Below, one piece after another: positions 1 to 7,451 of a stretch of DNA of 30,946 bases (position 1 is its first letter; the number at the start of each line of letters is the position of its first letter). The position numbers were made by a program, and so were the translations under genes. The notes below the pieces were generated by a model that worked only from the letters and a program-made list of their open reading frames with translations, was not told the origin of the DNA and made no database searches. The DNA is from CAZMFZ01 sp964565665 (GTDB lineage Bacteria; Bacteroidota; Bacteroidia; Cytophagales; UBA9547). Where the stretch lies: NCBI GenBank assembly GCA_964565665.1, contig CAZMFZ010000029.1, forward strand, positions 1 to 30,946, given 5' to 3'.

Positions 1-371
1 TGCTTACTTACTTCATCTACTTCGGGTTTTAATTGGGTTTTAAGTTGTTGTATTTGTTTGGGTCTGAATTTTTTTTCGGAGTTGAGGTCGTGCAAAATCA
101 ACTTGTAAGTGAGCAAACTGTATATTTCTTTGGAATTAATGAACTCTAGAAAATTATTGTATTTGCTGTTAATTATATTCCAATTCGTTTCCACTATATT
201 CATTGTCACTTCTTCTTTTGAAGTGATTCCGGTAGCTAATTGTGCTTTCGATACATACACTTTATCTTTATAGGTAAGCAATACTACTGTCACCAAAGCA
301 GACACAAATCCAGCCGCAAGTATAAAATATTTTAGTTTCAGTAATATTTTAGTGTAAAAATTGCTTTCCAT
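1..371 (-). CDS. Wzz/Wzc-like polysaccharide chain-length protein, N-terminal part
   Basis: This leftward frame starts at ATG 371 and runs off the left edge of the window without a stop, giving about 123 visible residues. It begins MESNFYTKILLK, followed by a hydrophobic membrane segment at about residues 14-33 and then a polar region with charged helical stretches. That layout, a short cytoplasmic tail, one membrane helix and then a periplasmic domain, matches the N-terminus of Wzz/GumC/Wzc-type proteins that set the length of exported polysaccharides. The neighbouring rightward operon of sugar transferases supports the assignment. Most of the protein, including any C-terminal tyrosine kinase domain, lies outside the window, so a plain Wzz and a Wzc-type kinase cannot be told apart. 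The family call rests on topology and context more than on a sequence motif. Confidence 0.6.
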   Translation of the reverse strand, partial: MESNFYTKILLKLKYFILAAGFVSALVTVVLLTYKDKVYVSKAQLATGITSKEEVTMNIVETNWNIINSKYNNFLEFINSKEIYSLLTYKLILHDLNSEKKFRPKQIQQLKTQLKPEVDEVSK

Positions 372-402
372 AGTGCTTTTGTAAATTCATAGTAAATAAC
401 CT

Positions 403-410
403 CAAAATTA
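403..410 (-). promoter_or_regulatory. Candidate -7 box for the Wzz-like gene
   Basis: Read leftward the bases are TAATTTTG, which fits the Bacteroidota -7 consensus TAnnTTTG. A start site about 7 bases further on would leave a leader of roughly 25 bases before ATG 371. No TTG-type -33 element sits at the right distance, and this region is very AT-rich, so chance occurrence is possible. Confidence 0.3.
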
Positions 411-980
411 TATCAAATATTATTTATTTTAGTTTAAATGTCAAAAATATTCATTCTGAACCATATAAATATGAATTTTACTTGATATACAACCACAACA
501 TTTGCACATCGCATCTAATATCTATACTACGATTTATTATGATACACAATCTATAATTAAAATATGTAGTGGGTAGATTTTATTCTGAAAAAATCTAATT
601 TATGATATAAATATGGATATTAATTTTTATTGATTCCTGCCAAATTTATTGCAAACCGTACCATCACAAGTTTGCCTTGTCACTTCATCTAAGTTTATTA
701 GCAATCTATCCATATAATTATCAAAATAAACGAGTTAATTATCTTTCATGTTAAGTAATTGTTAAGTTTGTTACATCTAAATTTGCCTCATTCTGATCTT
801 ATTTTTTGTATTAAATCAAATTACCAATACTATAATTCAGATTTGAAATCTATGGTACGATTTTTTAAGATGTTAACACAATTACAAAAAGTGTTTTTAA
901 AATACTTTTTTGAAATATGTTATAGTAAAGATACCGAAAATTAATTTTATTGACGTTTACTAATTTATTGCGATAAACCT

Positions 981-1005
981 ATTTTGTATTAAAATAATAC
1001 AAAAT
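981..1005. repeat. Perfect 10-bp inverted repeat, possible operator
   Basis: ATTTTGTATT at 981-990 is followed by the 5-base spacer AAAAT and then the exact complement AATACAAAAT at 996-1005. It ends 9 bases before the -7 box at 1015-1022, so it would overlap the -33 region of that promoter. This is where a dimeric repressor or activator could bind. It is AT-rich and could also be a weak hairpin or chance. Confidence 0.4.
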
Positions 1006-1014
1006 CTTTTTATT

Positions 1015-1022
1015 TATATTTG
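1015..1022 (+). promoter_or_regulatory. Candidate -7 box of the exopolysaccharide operon
   Basis: TATATTTG matches the Bacteroidota -7 consensus TAnnTTTG. Transcription from here would give a leader of about 175 bases before the response regulator at 1203. A TTTTG occurs at 982-986, but its spacing to the box is 28 bases, longer than usual, so the -33 element is not convincing. Confidence 0.35.
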
Positions 1023-1202
1023 TATCAAGTCATTTTAATATCAATGAATATATGGACTCTCCCTTAATATTATTTCAGTTAACCACTTCATTATTATGAC
1101 ATTCCACTTTTTATTATTATATTAGATTCAATAAATCGCTTTAAAACTAACCTTAGAAGAATTTAATTTATTAGTACAATTCACTATTTAATTATAAACC
1201 AA

Positions 1203-1589
1203 ATGAAAAACAAATTATTGATTGTCGATGATGCTCTTACTATTCTTTCAATACTTGAAAATGTATTTTATCAAGATTATGAAGTAATTAAAAAGAATAA
1301 TGGCAAAGAGGCTTTAGATTGGATTGAAGAAGGAAATATACCTGATATTATTATCGTAGATGTAAATATGCCAGTAATGGGAGGTTATGAATTTATATCA
1401 TTAATTAAGAAATGTTCTTTCTTTTTCTCAATTCCAATATTTGTGCTGTCAAATGCCGATTCAAGTTCAGAGAAAATTAAGTTTTTGAAACTAGGTGTAA
1501 ATGACTATGTATTAAAACCTTTTAATCCAGAAGAACTTTATTGGAAAATAACTAATTTGTCGAAGCGAATTCATTTAGAATTTAATTAG
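1203..1589 (+). CDS. Single-domain response regulator (CheY-like receiver)
   Basis: The 128-residue protein is one receiver domain with no output domain. The acidic pocket is D9-D10, the predicted phosphorylation site is D53 in IIIVDVNMPVMGG, the conserved Ser/Thr is S83 in FVLSNAD, and the conserved lysine is K105 in VLKPF. These are all the residues needed for phosphotransfer, so it should be active. No kinase is in the window. The gene heads the rightward operon, with only 10 bases between its stop and the next ATG, so it is probably co-transcribed with the polysaccharide genes. It most likely signals by protein contact, for example by adjusting polysaccharide synthesis or export; that role is inferred from position only. 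Confidence 0.9.
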   Translation: MKNKLLIVDDALTILSILENVFYQDYEVIKKNNGKEALDWIEEGNIPDIIIVDVNMPVMGGYEFISLIKKCSFFFSIPIFVLSNADSSSEKIKFLKLGVNDYVLKPFNPEELYWKITNLSKRIHLEFN

Positions 1590-1599
1590 TTGTTAGAAT

Positions 1600-2379
1600 A
1601 TGACATCCACTAGACCTGCCACCCTTCATTATAAACTTCCGATTGGTAAAAAACTGTTTGATGTTTTTGTGGCATCCTCGGCTATATTATTTTTAAGTCC
1701 GGTTTTTATATCTATCGTTATTGCGATGAAAATCTGGTCTAAAGGGTCTTTATTTTATAAGTCTAAAAGGGTAGGCATGAACTATAAAGTGTTCGACTTT
1801 TATAAATTTAGAACGATGGAGGTAGATGCTGACAAAAAACTTGGTAAAATGTCGCATTTGAATCAGTACAGTAGCCCTAAAAAAACAATTGATGTTCAAA
1901 ACAAATGCAAAGAATGTTTTGAAGGTAGTTTGGATTGCACAAATTTACTTTTCCTAGATAATTCAACTATCTGTGAGAAATTGTATGTTGAAAATAAGAA
2001 AAAGGACACCCAAGAGGCATTTGTAAAAATTTCCAACGACCCTAGAATTACCAAATTGGGTAGCTTTTTAAGAAACACAAGTCTCGATGAATTACCCCAA
2101 TTGTTCAATGTGTTGAAAGGCGATATGTCGATAGTAGGCAATAGACCTTTGCCGCTTTACGAAGCTGAAAAACTCACAAACGATCAACAAATCAGGCGAT
2201 TTTTCGCCCCCGCAGGTATTACAGGGTTGTGGCAAGTAACTAAAAGAGGCAGTAAAACGGTGTCGGCAGATGAAAGAGTTTTGCTGGACATTTACTATGC
2301 TAAAAAATGCTCATTTACCCACGATTTGATGATTCTAATGAAAACAATCCCTGCGTTGTTTCAAAAAGACAATGTATAG
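1600..2379 (+). CDS. Initiating sugar transferase (monotopic phosphoglycosyl transferase, WcaJ/PglC type)
   Basis: This 259-residue protein belongs to the bacterial sugar transferase family, which moves a sugar phosphate from a nucleotide sugar onto undecaprenyl phosphate to start polysaccharide synthesis. A hydrophobic membrane segment lies at about residues 20-45. The motif VGMNYKVFDFYKFRTM (58-73), the catalytic dyad D163-E164 in SLDELPQLFNVLKG, the GNRPLP motif (180-185) and AGITGLWQVTKRG (205-217) are all present. It lacks the extra N-terminal membrane domain of long WcaJ proteins. Between about residues 80 and 145 there is an insert carrying four cysteines (C103, C106, C113, C125), which could bind metal. 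The gene follows the response regulator and precedes a GT2 gene by 15 bases. The sugar used cannot be told from sequence. Confidence 0.92.
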   Translation: MTSTRPATLHYKLPIGKKLFDVFVASSAILFLSPVFISIVIAMKIWSKGSLFYKSKRVGMNYKVFDFYKFRTMEVDADKKLGKMSHLNQYSSPKKTIDVQNKCKECFEGSLDCTNLLFLDNSTICEKLYVENKKKDTQEAFVKISNDPRITKLGSFLRNTSLDELPQLFNVLKGDMSIVGNRPLPLYEAEKLTNDQQIRRFFAPAGITGLWQVTKRGSKTVSADERVLLDIYYAKKCSFTHDLMILMKTIPALFQKDNV

Positions 2380-2394
2380 CCTTAATTTTTGTAA

Positions 2395-3303
2395 ATGGAT
2401 TTTCAACCTTTAGTTTCTATTATTTCTGTAAACTACAAGCAAGCTGCTATTACAGCTCAACTATTAGATTCTTTAAAAAATATTAGCTATAAAAATGTTG
2501 AAATAATAATTGTTGATAACGGTTCGGGGGAAAGCTTAAAAAAATATTTAAAAGAATTATATCCTGAGGTAAAAGTAATTGTAAGCTATACAAATTTAGG
2601 ATTTGCAGGCGGAAATAATTTGGCGATAAAAGAAGCAACAGGAAAGTATTGCATGTTTTTAAATAACGATACAGAAGTAGATGCCGGATTTTTACATCCA
2701 TTGGTATCTGTTTTTGAGCAAAATGCAGCCATTGGTATCGCTTCTCCGAAAATAATTTACTTTAATACTAGAGGGTTGATACAATATGCAGGATCAGACG
2801 GCATAAATAAATATACAGGCAGAGGCTCGAAAATCGGACATTTGCAAAAAGATGAAGGCCAATTTGATGAGATTAGAGAAACCGCACTTGCACATGGTGC
2901 TGCCATGTTAGTGCCGATGGCAGTAATAAAAGAAGTAGGAATGCTTCCCGAACTTTTCTTTCTCTATTATGAAGAACACGATTGGTGCGAAATGATAAAG
3001 AGAGCAGGTTACAAAGTTTTTTACGTTGGTAAATCTACCATATTTCATAAAGAATCGGTATCGGTAGGCAGAGAAAGCACCTTGAAAACTTACTATATAA
3101 CCAGAAACCGATTGCTTTTTATTCGCAGGAATACAAAAGGATTTAAATTTTTTGCAAGTATTTTATTCTTTATATTATTTTCTATTCCAGCCAACACCTT
3201 AAAATTTTTGGTCAAGTTGAAATTGGATCATTTGGCAAGTTTCTATAAAGCTTTATTTTGGAATTTCACCCATTTTAATGTTTCTTCTGTTCAAAAATTA
3301 TAA
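2395..3303 (+). CDS. Family 2 glycosyltransferase (GT2)
   Basis: The 302-residue protein has the GT-A fold signature of family 2 glycosyltransferases. It opens with VSIISVNYKQ (7-16), then has the nucleotide-binding acidic position in IIIVDNGS (37-44), the DxD-equivalent LNNDTEVD (89-96) and the acceptor-side EEHDW motif (193-197). It resembles the rhamnosyltransferase-like GT2 proteins of O-antigen and exopolysaccharide loci. A hydrophobic segment at about 252-272 probably anchors the C-terminus to the membrane. It should add one sugar to the lipid-linked chain begun by the upstream transferase, at the cytoplasmic face. Donor and acceptor are unknown. Gaps of 12-15 bases on both sides support one transcript. 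Confidence 0.92.
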   Translation: MDFQPLVSIISVNYKQAAITAQLLDSLKNISYKNVEIIIVDNGSGESLKKYLKELYPEVKVIVSYTNLGFAGGNNLAIKEATGKYCMFLNNDTEVDAGFLHPLVSVFEQNAAIGIASPKIIYFNTRGLIQYAGSDGINKYTGRGSKIGHLQKDEGQFDEIRETALAHGAAMLVPMAVIKEVGMLPELFFLYYEEHDWCEMIKRAGYKVFYVGKSTIFHKESVSVGRESTLKTYYITRNRLLFIRRNTKGFKFFASILFFILFSIPANTLKFLVKLKLDHLASFYKALFWNFTHFNVSSVQKL

Positions 3304-3315
3304 TTAATTTTTATA

Positions 3316-3930
3316 ATGTCGCCACTCCAAAGTTTTTCAAATAAAATAACTGAATTTAGAAATAAGCATAAAAAGAGCAGCATTTTTGAGCTGCTAGCGG
3401 AAGCTATGGGTGGTATTTGGCGACTCCTTCAAGCGAAAATATACCTTCGCAATTGCAATAAAGTAGGTAAATTAGTAACCTGCAATGGAAAACCTTTATT
3501 AAAAAACAAAGGCATAATTGAGTTGGGGGCCAATGTTAGAATTTGGTCGAACATAAACCGAGCTAAAATATTTGTAGAGAAAAATGCACAACTCATAGTC
3601 GGACAAAATACTAGAATTAATGGGGCACATATATCTGTAAGCACAAAAGTAATGATTGGTAATAATGTCCGTATTGCTCCTTATGTGTTGATTATGGATG
3701 ATGATTATCACGATATTAGTGATCATTTTTCGGGTTTGGGTAAAAAAATGCCAATAATTATTGAAGACAATGTGTGGCTAGCTTCCAATGCCAAAATATT
3801 AAAAGGAGTAACAGTAGGGAAGGGGAGTGTAGTGGCAACCGGAGCTGTAGTTACCAAAAATGTGCCTCCCTATACTGTTGTGGCGGGGGTTCCCGCAAAA
3901 GTGATAAAAAATTTGGAGGTTGAACCCTAA
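3316..3930 (+). CDS. Hexapeptide-repeat O-acetyltransferase
   Basis: This 204-residue protein has left-handed beta-helix hexapeptide repeats through about residues 65-195, for example IGNNVRIAPYV and the C-terminal VTVGKGSVVATGAVVTKNVPP region ending in the typical GVPAKVIKNL. The likely catalytic histidine is H132 in MDDDYHD, with the conserved VWLASNA segment following at 153-159, as in the maltose/galactoside acetyltransferase group. An N-terminal helical extension of about 45 residues precedes the repeats. It probably transfers acetyl groups from acetyl-CoA to a sugar of the polysaccharide made by this operon. The position between two glycosyltransferase genes supports this. The exact acyl group and acceptor cannot be read from the sequence. 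Confidence 0.9.
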   Translation: MSPLQSFSNKITEFRNKHKKSSIFELLAEAMGGIWRLLQAKIYLRNCNKVGKLVTCNGKPLLKNKGIIELGANVRIWSNINRAKIFVEKNAQLIVGQNTRINGAHISVSTKVMIGNNVRIAPYVLIMDDDYHDISDHFSGLGKKMPIIIEDNVWLASNAKILKGVTVGKGSVVATGAVVTKNVPPYTVVAGVPAKVIKNLEVEP

Positions 3931-3964
3931 TAACTCAACTTAAACACACCCATAACAGTAACTT

Positions 3965-5155
3965 TTGAAAAATAGGGATATAATAATAATAGCTTCACAA
4001 GCATGGGATATTGAAATTGGCAGCAATTGTAAGAATATTGCCCTTGAATTTGCCAAACAAAACCGGGTACTTTATGTAAATCCCCCTCTCGACAGAATTA
4101 CAATCTTTAAAAAATATAAAGAGCCTTCTGTAAAAAAAAGGCTTGAGTGGTTGAAATCCAAGAATAATGATTTGCATGAAATAGGGAATAATATTTGGAC
4201 ACTTTACCCATCTATCATTATAGAATCAATTAATTGGCTAAAACCAGGTTTTTTGTATGAATTCTTCAATAAAATAAACAATAGGAGACTTGCTACACAG
4301 ATAAAAAAAGCATCTAAAATGCTGTCATTCAACAATATAGTGATATTTAACGATAGCAATATGTTTAGTGGATTATTTTTGAAAGAAATGCTAGTGCCAG
4401 CTCTTCACTTATATTATATAAGGGACAATTTGATCTCTCAACCTTATTTCAAGAGACACGGAAGTTATTTAGAACCTCAAATTATCGAAAAATCAGATTT
4501 TGTATTTGCTAATTCTACTTATTTGCAAGAATATGCTTTAAAATACAATTCAAAATCTAGTTATGTAGGGCAAGGCTGTGAGTTAGACTCATTTGAAAAT
4601 AGCGATATGCTCAACATTCCTGAAAACTTGCTATCAATCTCGTTTCCTATAATCGGGTATATTGGATTTATCACCTCCATGAGATTGGATATTGAATTGC
4701 TAAGAAAATTAGCTATTAGCAAACCTAACTGGAATATAGTATTGGTAGGTCCTACGGATCAGAAGTTCAAAGAAAGTAAACTCAGCGAATTAAAAAATAT
4801 TCATTTTTTAGGCAGTGTAGCAACTGAAACTGTACCTAATTATATAAAAGGATTTGATGTATGCATCAATCCACAATTGGTAAATGATTTAACAATTGGC
4901 AATTATCCAAGAAAAATAGACGAGTATTTGGCCTTAGGTAAACCCGTGGTAGCTACAATTACAAAAACAATGGAAATATTTTCAGGTTACACCTATTTGG
5001 CTGATAATGAGCAAGACTATTTGCATTATATAGAAATCGCTTTGCATGAAAATGACAGTGAAATATGTTGCCAGCGTAAAAAATTTGCCAAATCACACAC
5101 TTGGGAAGAAAGCGTGAGGCTAATTTACCAAGAAATAGAATCGAAAATAGCCTAA
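3965..5155 (+). CDS. GT-B fold glycosyltransferase (GT4-like, TuaH-type)
   Basis: The 396-residue protein appears to start at TTG 3965. The frame is closed by TAA at 3959-3961, and the next in-frame ATG falls near residue 119, inside the N-terminal domain, so TTG is the only sensible start. The N-terminal half holds the acceptor domain, with FANSTYL at 181-187. The C-terminal half has the Rossmann-type donor domain, with GYIGFITSMRLD (231-242), NIVLVGP (257-263), the FLGSV segment (281-285) and the donor-binding stretch KIDEYLALGKPVVAT (317-331). It resembles glycosyltransferases of teichuronic acid and exopolysaccharide clusters. It is the last gene of the rightward operon, 34 bases after the acetyltransferase, and is followed by a strong hairpin at 5232-5268. 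Its substrate is unknown. Confidence 0.88.
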   Translation: MKNRDIIIIASQAWDIEIGSNCKNIALEFAKQNRVLYVNPPLDRITIFKKYKEPSVKKRLEWLKSKNNDLHEIGNNIWTLYPSIIIESINWLKPGFLYEFFNKINNRRLATQIKKASKMLSFNNIVIFNDSNMFSGLFLKEMLVPALHLYYIRDNLISQPYFKRHGSYLEPQIIEKSDFVFANSTYLQEYALKYNSKSSYVGQGCELDSFENSDMLNIPENLLSISFPIIGYIGFITSMRLDIELLRKLAISKPNWNIVLVGPTDQKFKESKLSELKNIHFLGSVATETVPNYIKGFDVCINPQLVNDLTIGNYPRKIDEYLALGKPVVATITKTMEIFSGYTYLADNEQDYLHYIEIALHENDSEICCQRKKFAKSHTWEESVRLIYQEIESKIA

Positions 5156-5231
5156 GCATATTTTTAATGCAATGCGAACTGATTTGATTTGGCAGATTAC
5201 AATAAATAGGAGAGTGATTGGCTTAAATGCA

Positions 5232-5268
5232 AAAAGCGACTTATCTATGTTGTAGACAAGTCGCTTTT
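5232..5268. terminator. Bidirectional terminator between glycosyltransferase gene and tRNA-Gln
   Basis: AAAAGCGACTT at 5232-5242 pairs perfectly with AAGTCGCTTTT at 5258-5268. An inner TCTA/TAGA pairing after one mismatch leaves a TGTTG loop. A-tracts on one side and T-tracts on the other make it work for the rightward exopolysaccharide operon and for the leftward tRNA transcript. Confidence 0.85.
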
Positions 5269-5291
5269 AAAATGCTTGTAAAAGCTTTTTG

Positions 5292-5364
5292 TTGACCGAC
5301 AAGGGCTCGAACCTCGACTCTTTTGGACCAAAACCAAACGTGTTGCCAGTTACACCATCGGTCA
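5292..5364 (-). tRNA. tRNA-Gln, anticodon TTG
   Basis: Read leftward the sequence folds as a full cloverleaf of 73 bases. The acceptor stem TGACCGA pairs perfectly with TCGGTCA. The D stem is GTGT/ACAC, the anticodon stem is TTTGG/CCAAA with loop TTTTGGT giving anticodon TTG, and the T stem is CGAGG/CCTTG with loop TTCGAGC. The discriminator base is A and no CCA end is encoded. Anticodon TTG decodes CAA, so it carries glutamine. It has its own promoter at 5382-5412 and ends into the hairpin at 5232-5268. Confidence 0.95.
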
Positions 5365-5381
5365 GTTTTAAATTTGGATTG

Positions 5382-5412
5382 CAAAGATAACAGGCTTAAT
5401 TGTATCACAAAA
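5382..5412 (-). promoter_or_regulatory. Promoter of tRNA-Gln (Bacteroidota -33/-7 type)
   Basis: Read leftward it has TTTTG (5412-5408), an 18-base spacer, then TATCTTTG (5389-5382). This fits the Bacteroidota consensus of a TTTG-type -33 element and TAnnTTTG -7 element with a normal spacing. Transcription would start about 10 bases before the tRNA 5' end. It is the best promoter in the window and supports the phylum assignment. Confidence 0.8.
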
Positions 5413-5588
5413 TGAAAAACAGATATTTTTTATCAAACTAATTATCTTTATGCCTTAATTCCATTTTATCTAATTTTAAGGTATGAGGTTGCTTGTATAT
5501 ACAAAAAGTTTGATACTACAATATTTATAGTTCCTCTTATTTTTTCAATATTATTTCTGCAAGATTTTTATTAACAAAATATTATTTC

Positions 5589-5596
5589 TATTTTTG
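5589..5596 (+). promoter_or_regulatory. Candidate -7 box of the rplA-rplJ-rplL-rpoB operon
   Basis: TATTTTTG fits TAnnTTTG and lies 43 bases before the rplA ATG, predicting a leader of about 35-40 bases. No clear TTG-type -33 element lies at the usual spacing. The rest of 5413-5588 is AT-rich and holds no frame that I can support. Confidence 0.5.
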
Positions 5597-5639
5597 CAGC
5601 CCGAATTCTGAGAACCTAATAAAAGTTCGTTAGCAAGAA

Positions 5640-6338
5640 ATGACTAAATTAACAAAAAAGTATAAAGCTGCATTGGCAAAAGTTGATAAGAATAAAGAAT
5701 ATTCTTTGAAAGATGCCTCAGCTTTAGTAAAGGAATTGTCTACCGTGAAGTTTGATGCTTCAGTTGATGTAGATGTGCGTTTGGGTGTAGATCCAAAGAA
5801 GTCTGACCAAATGGTACGTGGTGTAGTAGCCCTGCCACATGGCACAGGTAAAGATGTAAAAGTATTAGTACTTTGTACACCCGATAAAGAAGCCGATGCA
5901 AAAGCAGCCGGTGCTGATTATGTAGGTCTTGACGACTATATCCAAAAAATTGAAGGTGGATGGGTAGATGTCGATGTAATTATCACAATGCCGGCTGTAA
6001 TGGCTAAAGTTGGTAAACTAGGTAAAATTCTTGGGCCACGTAATTTGATGCCAAATCCTAAATCAGGCACGGTAACTGTAGATGTAGCTAAAGCAGTAAA
6101 AGAAGTAAAAGCCGGAAAAATTGATTTTAAAGTAGATAAAACTGGAATTATTCATACTTCTATAGGTAAAATCTCTTTTTCTCCAGAGAAACTTGCCGAC
6201 AATATTCAAGAAGTTTTGCAAACCTTGTCGAAACTGAAACCTGCTACAGCTAAAGGGACTTATTTCAGAAGCCTTTATTTGTCGAGCACAATGAGTCCAT
6301 CAATTAAAGTAGACGTTAACACCGTATCTGGTATATAA
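5640..6338 (+). CDS. rplA: 50S ribosomal protein L1
   Basis: The 232-residue protein matches bacterial L1 in length and sequence. The L1 family signature is visible at about residues 121-140, centred on KLGKILGPRNLMPNPKSGTV, and the C-terminal domain I half ends with FRSLYLSSTMSPSIKVD. L1 binds 23S rRNA at the L1 stalk, helps deacylated tRNA leave the E site, and in many bacteria represses its own operon by binding a leader on the mRNA. No L1 leader structure was identified here. Unusually, rplK (L11) is not directly upstream; the gene is preceded by 275 bases of AT-rich sequence and a tRNA on the other strand. The stop is 4 bases before the rplJ ATG, so the two are probably translationally linked. 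Confidence 0.98.
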   Translation: MTKLTKKYKAALAKVDKNKEYSLKDASALVKELSTVKFDASVDVDVRLGVDPKKSDQMVRGVVALPHGTGKDVKVLVLCTPDKEADAKAAGADYVGLDDYIQKIEGGWVDVDVIITMPAVMAKVGKLGKILGPRNLMPNPKSGTVTVDVAKAVKEVKAGKIDFKVDKTGIIHTSIGKISFSPEKLADNIQEVLQTLSKLKPATAKGTYFRSLYLSSTMSPSIKVDVNTVSGI

Positions 6339-6342
6339 TATA

Positions 6343-6879
6343 ATGACAAAAGAAGAAAAAAGCGTTGTTATTGATGCGCTAACAAAGAAATTTCAGGAAT
6401 ATAATTACTTTTATGTTACTGATACTTCAGCCCTCACGGTTGATCAAATCAATAAATTCAGAAAGTTTTGTTTTACTAAAGGTGTTGAATACAAAGTGAT
6501 TAAAAACACTTTGATTGCCAAAGCTTTAGAATCATTGGCTACTGATTACACAGAGTTTAATACGAAAGTATTGAAAGGTGCTTCAGGCATTATTTTCTCA
6601 GAATCAGGAAATCTGCCTGCGAAACTATTGCAAGAATTTAAAAGCACTACAAAAATCGATAAAATCAAGTTTAAAGGAGCATCTGTAGATTCTGCTGTTT
6701 TCATTGGAGCAGATACTTTAGATGCATTAGCTACGCTTAAATCTAAACATGAACTTATCGGTGATATTATAGGCTTGTTGCAATCTCCAGCTAAAAATGT
6801 GATTTCTGCCCTTAAATCAGGCGAACACAAATTAGCAGGATTGGTAAAAACCATCCAAGAGAGAAAAGCGGCAGCTTAA
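6343..6879 (+). CDS. rplJ: 50S ribosomal protein L10
   Basis: The 178-residue protein matches L10. The N-terminal rRNA-binding domain starts MTKEEKSVVIDALTKKFQ and includes the KFRKFCFTKGVEYKVIKNTL stretch typical of the family. The C-terminal helical tail, ending KSGEHKLAGLVKTIQERKAA, is where L7/L12 dimers attach to form the ribosomal stalk. The gene follows rplA by 4 bases and precedes rplL by 79 bases. The L10-L7/L12 complex often controls its own translation through a leader structure upstream of rplJ, but the 4-base gap leaves no room for one unless it lies inside rplA. Confidence 0.97.
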   Translation: MTKEEKSVVIDALTKKFQEYNYFYVTDTSALTVDQINKFRKFCFTKGVEYKVIKNTLIAKALESLATDYTEFNTKVLKGASGIIFSESGNLPAKLLQEFKSTTKIDKIKFKGASVDSAVFIGADTLDALATLKSKHELIGDIIGLLQSPAKNVISALKSGEHKLAGLVKTIQERKAAA

Positions 6880-6958
6880 TTTTCCAAAAGAGAATTGTTA
6901 CCCTAGCTTCCAACTATATATAGTAACATTTATTTAACAATTTAATTAAAAACAAAAA

Positions 6959-7339
6959 ATGGCAGATTTAAAAGCCTTCGCTGATCAGTTAGTAAACTTG
7001 ACAGTAAAAGAAGTGAACGAGCTTGCTCAAATATTAAAAGATGAATATGGTATTGAACCTGCCGCTGCTGCTCCTGTAATGATGGCAGGTGGTGGAGGTG
7101 CCGCTGCTGCTCCGGCTGCTGCAGAACAAACTGCATTCGATGTAATTCTTAAAGCTGCTGGCCCTAACAAATTGGCAGTAGTGAAATTAGTAAAAGACTT
7201 AACTGGACTTGGCTTGAAAGAAGCTAAAGATTTAGTAGATGGTGCTCCAAAACCAGTTAAAGAAGGTGTTTCTAAAGAAGAGTCTGAAAGCTTGAAGAAA
7301 CAACTTGTAGAAGCTGGTGCCGAAGTTGAAGTTAAATAA
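6959..7339 (+). CDS. rplL: 50S ribosomal protein L7/L12
   Basis: This 126-residue protein shows the three expected parts of L7/L12: an N-terminal dimerisation domain (1-33), an Ala/Gly-rich flexible hinge (about 35-56) and a C-terminal globular domain (57-126) with AGPNKLAVVKLVKDLTGLGL and the conserved KEAKDLVDGAPKPVKEG region. The C-terminal domain recruits elongation and initiation factors to the ribosome. The 79-base gap after rplJ has no T-rich hairpin that I can defend. Downstream, a hairpin at 7364-7387 separates rplL from rpoB, so more L7/L12 than RpoB mRNA is expected, in line with the several copies of L7/L12 per ribosome. Confidence 0.98.
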   Translation: MADLKAFADQLVNLTVKEVNELAQILKDEYGIEPAAAAPVMMAGGGGAAAAPAAAEQTAFDVILKAAGPNKLAVVKLVKDLTGLGLKEAKDLVDGAPKPVKEGVSKEESESLKKQLVEAGAEVEVK

Positions 7340-7363
7340 TTTCAATCTTTAGCATACGAAGAA

Positions 7364-7387
7364 GGCCTGGCAGAACTATGTCAGGCC
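7364..7387 (+). terminator. Intergenic attenuator between rplL and rpoB
   Basis: GGCCTGGCA at 7364-7372 pairs with TGTCAGGCC at 7379-7387 (9 pairs, one G-T wobble) around a GAACTA loop. A T-rich run, ATTTTCTGTTTATTTTCT, follows at once. This is a normal intrinsic terminator shape, but rpoB lies only 64 bases on with no obvious new promoter, so it most likely acts as a partial terminator, as known for the rplL-rpoB gap of E. coli. Confidence 0.75.
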
Positions 7388-7451
7388 ATTTTCTGTTTAT
7401 TTTCTACTGCCTTTAAGTTCTTTTTCTTCTCCAAATTAAACCCCTACAGCT

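Larger units (their letters stand above)
372..1202. other. Long AT-rich intergenic region between divergent polysaccharide genes
   Basis: These 831 bases separate the leftward Wzz-like gene from the rightward response regulator. Frames are short and rich in stops. The longest, 759-944, encodes a 61-residue peptide of low complexity that I do not accept as a gene. I see a candidate -7 box for the left gene, a perfect inverted repeat at 981-1005 and a -7 box at 1015-1022. The length suggests a shared regulatory region for the exopolysaccharide locus, but no known riboswitch or RNA gene was recognised. Confidence 0.6.

Noticed and set aside
759..944. 61-residue rightward frame in the exopolysaccharide control region
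   Set aside because: It is rich in Leu, Phe and Lys as expected from AT-rich DNA, has no recognisable domain and no neighbour logic; treated as chance.
1896..2141. Leftward frame within the sugar transferase gene
   Set aside because: It lies inside a clear phosphoglycosyl transferase gene on the other strand, and the reading frame of that gene explains the openness.
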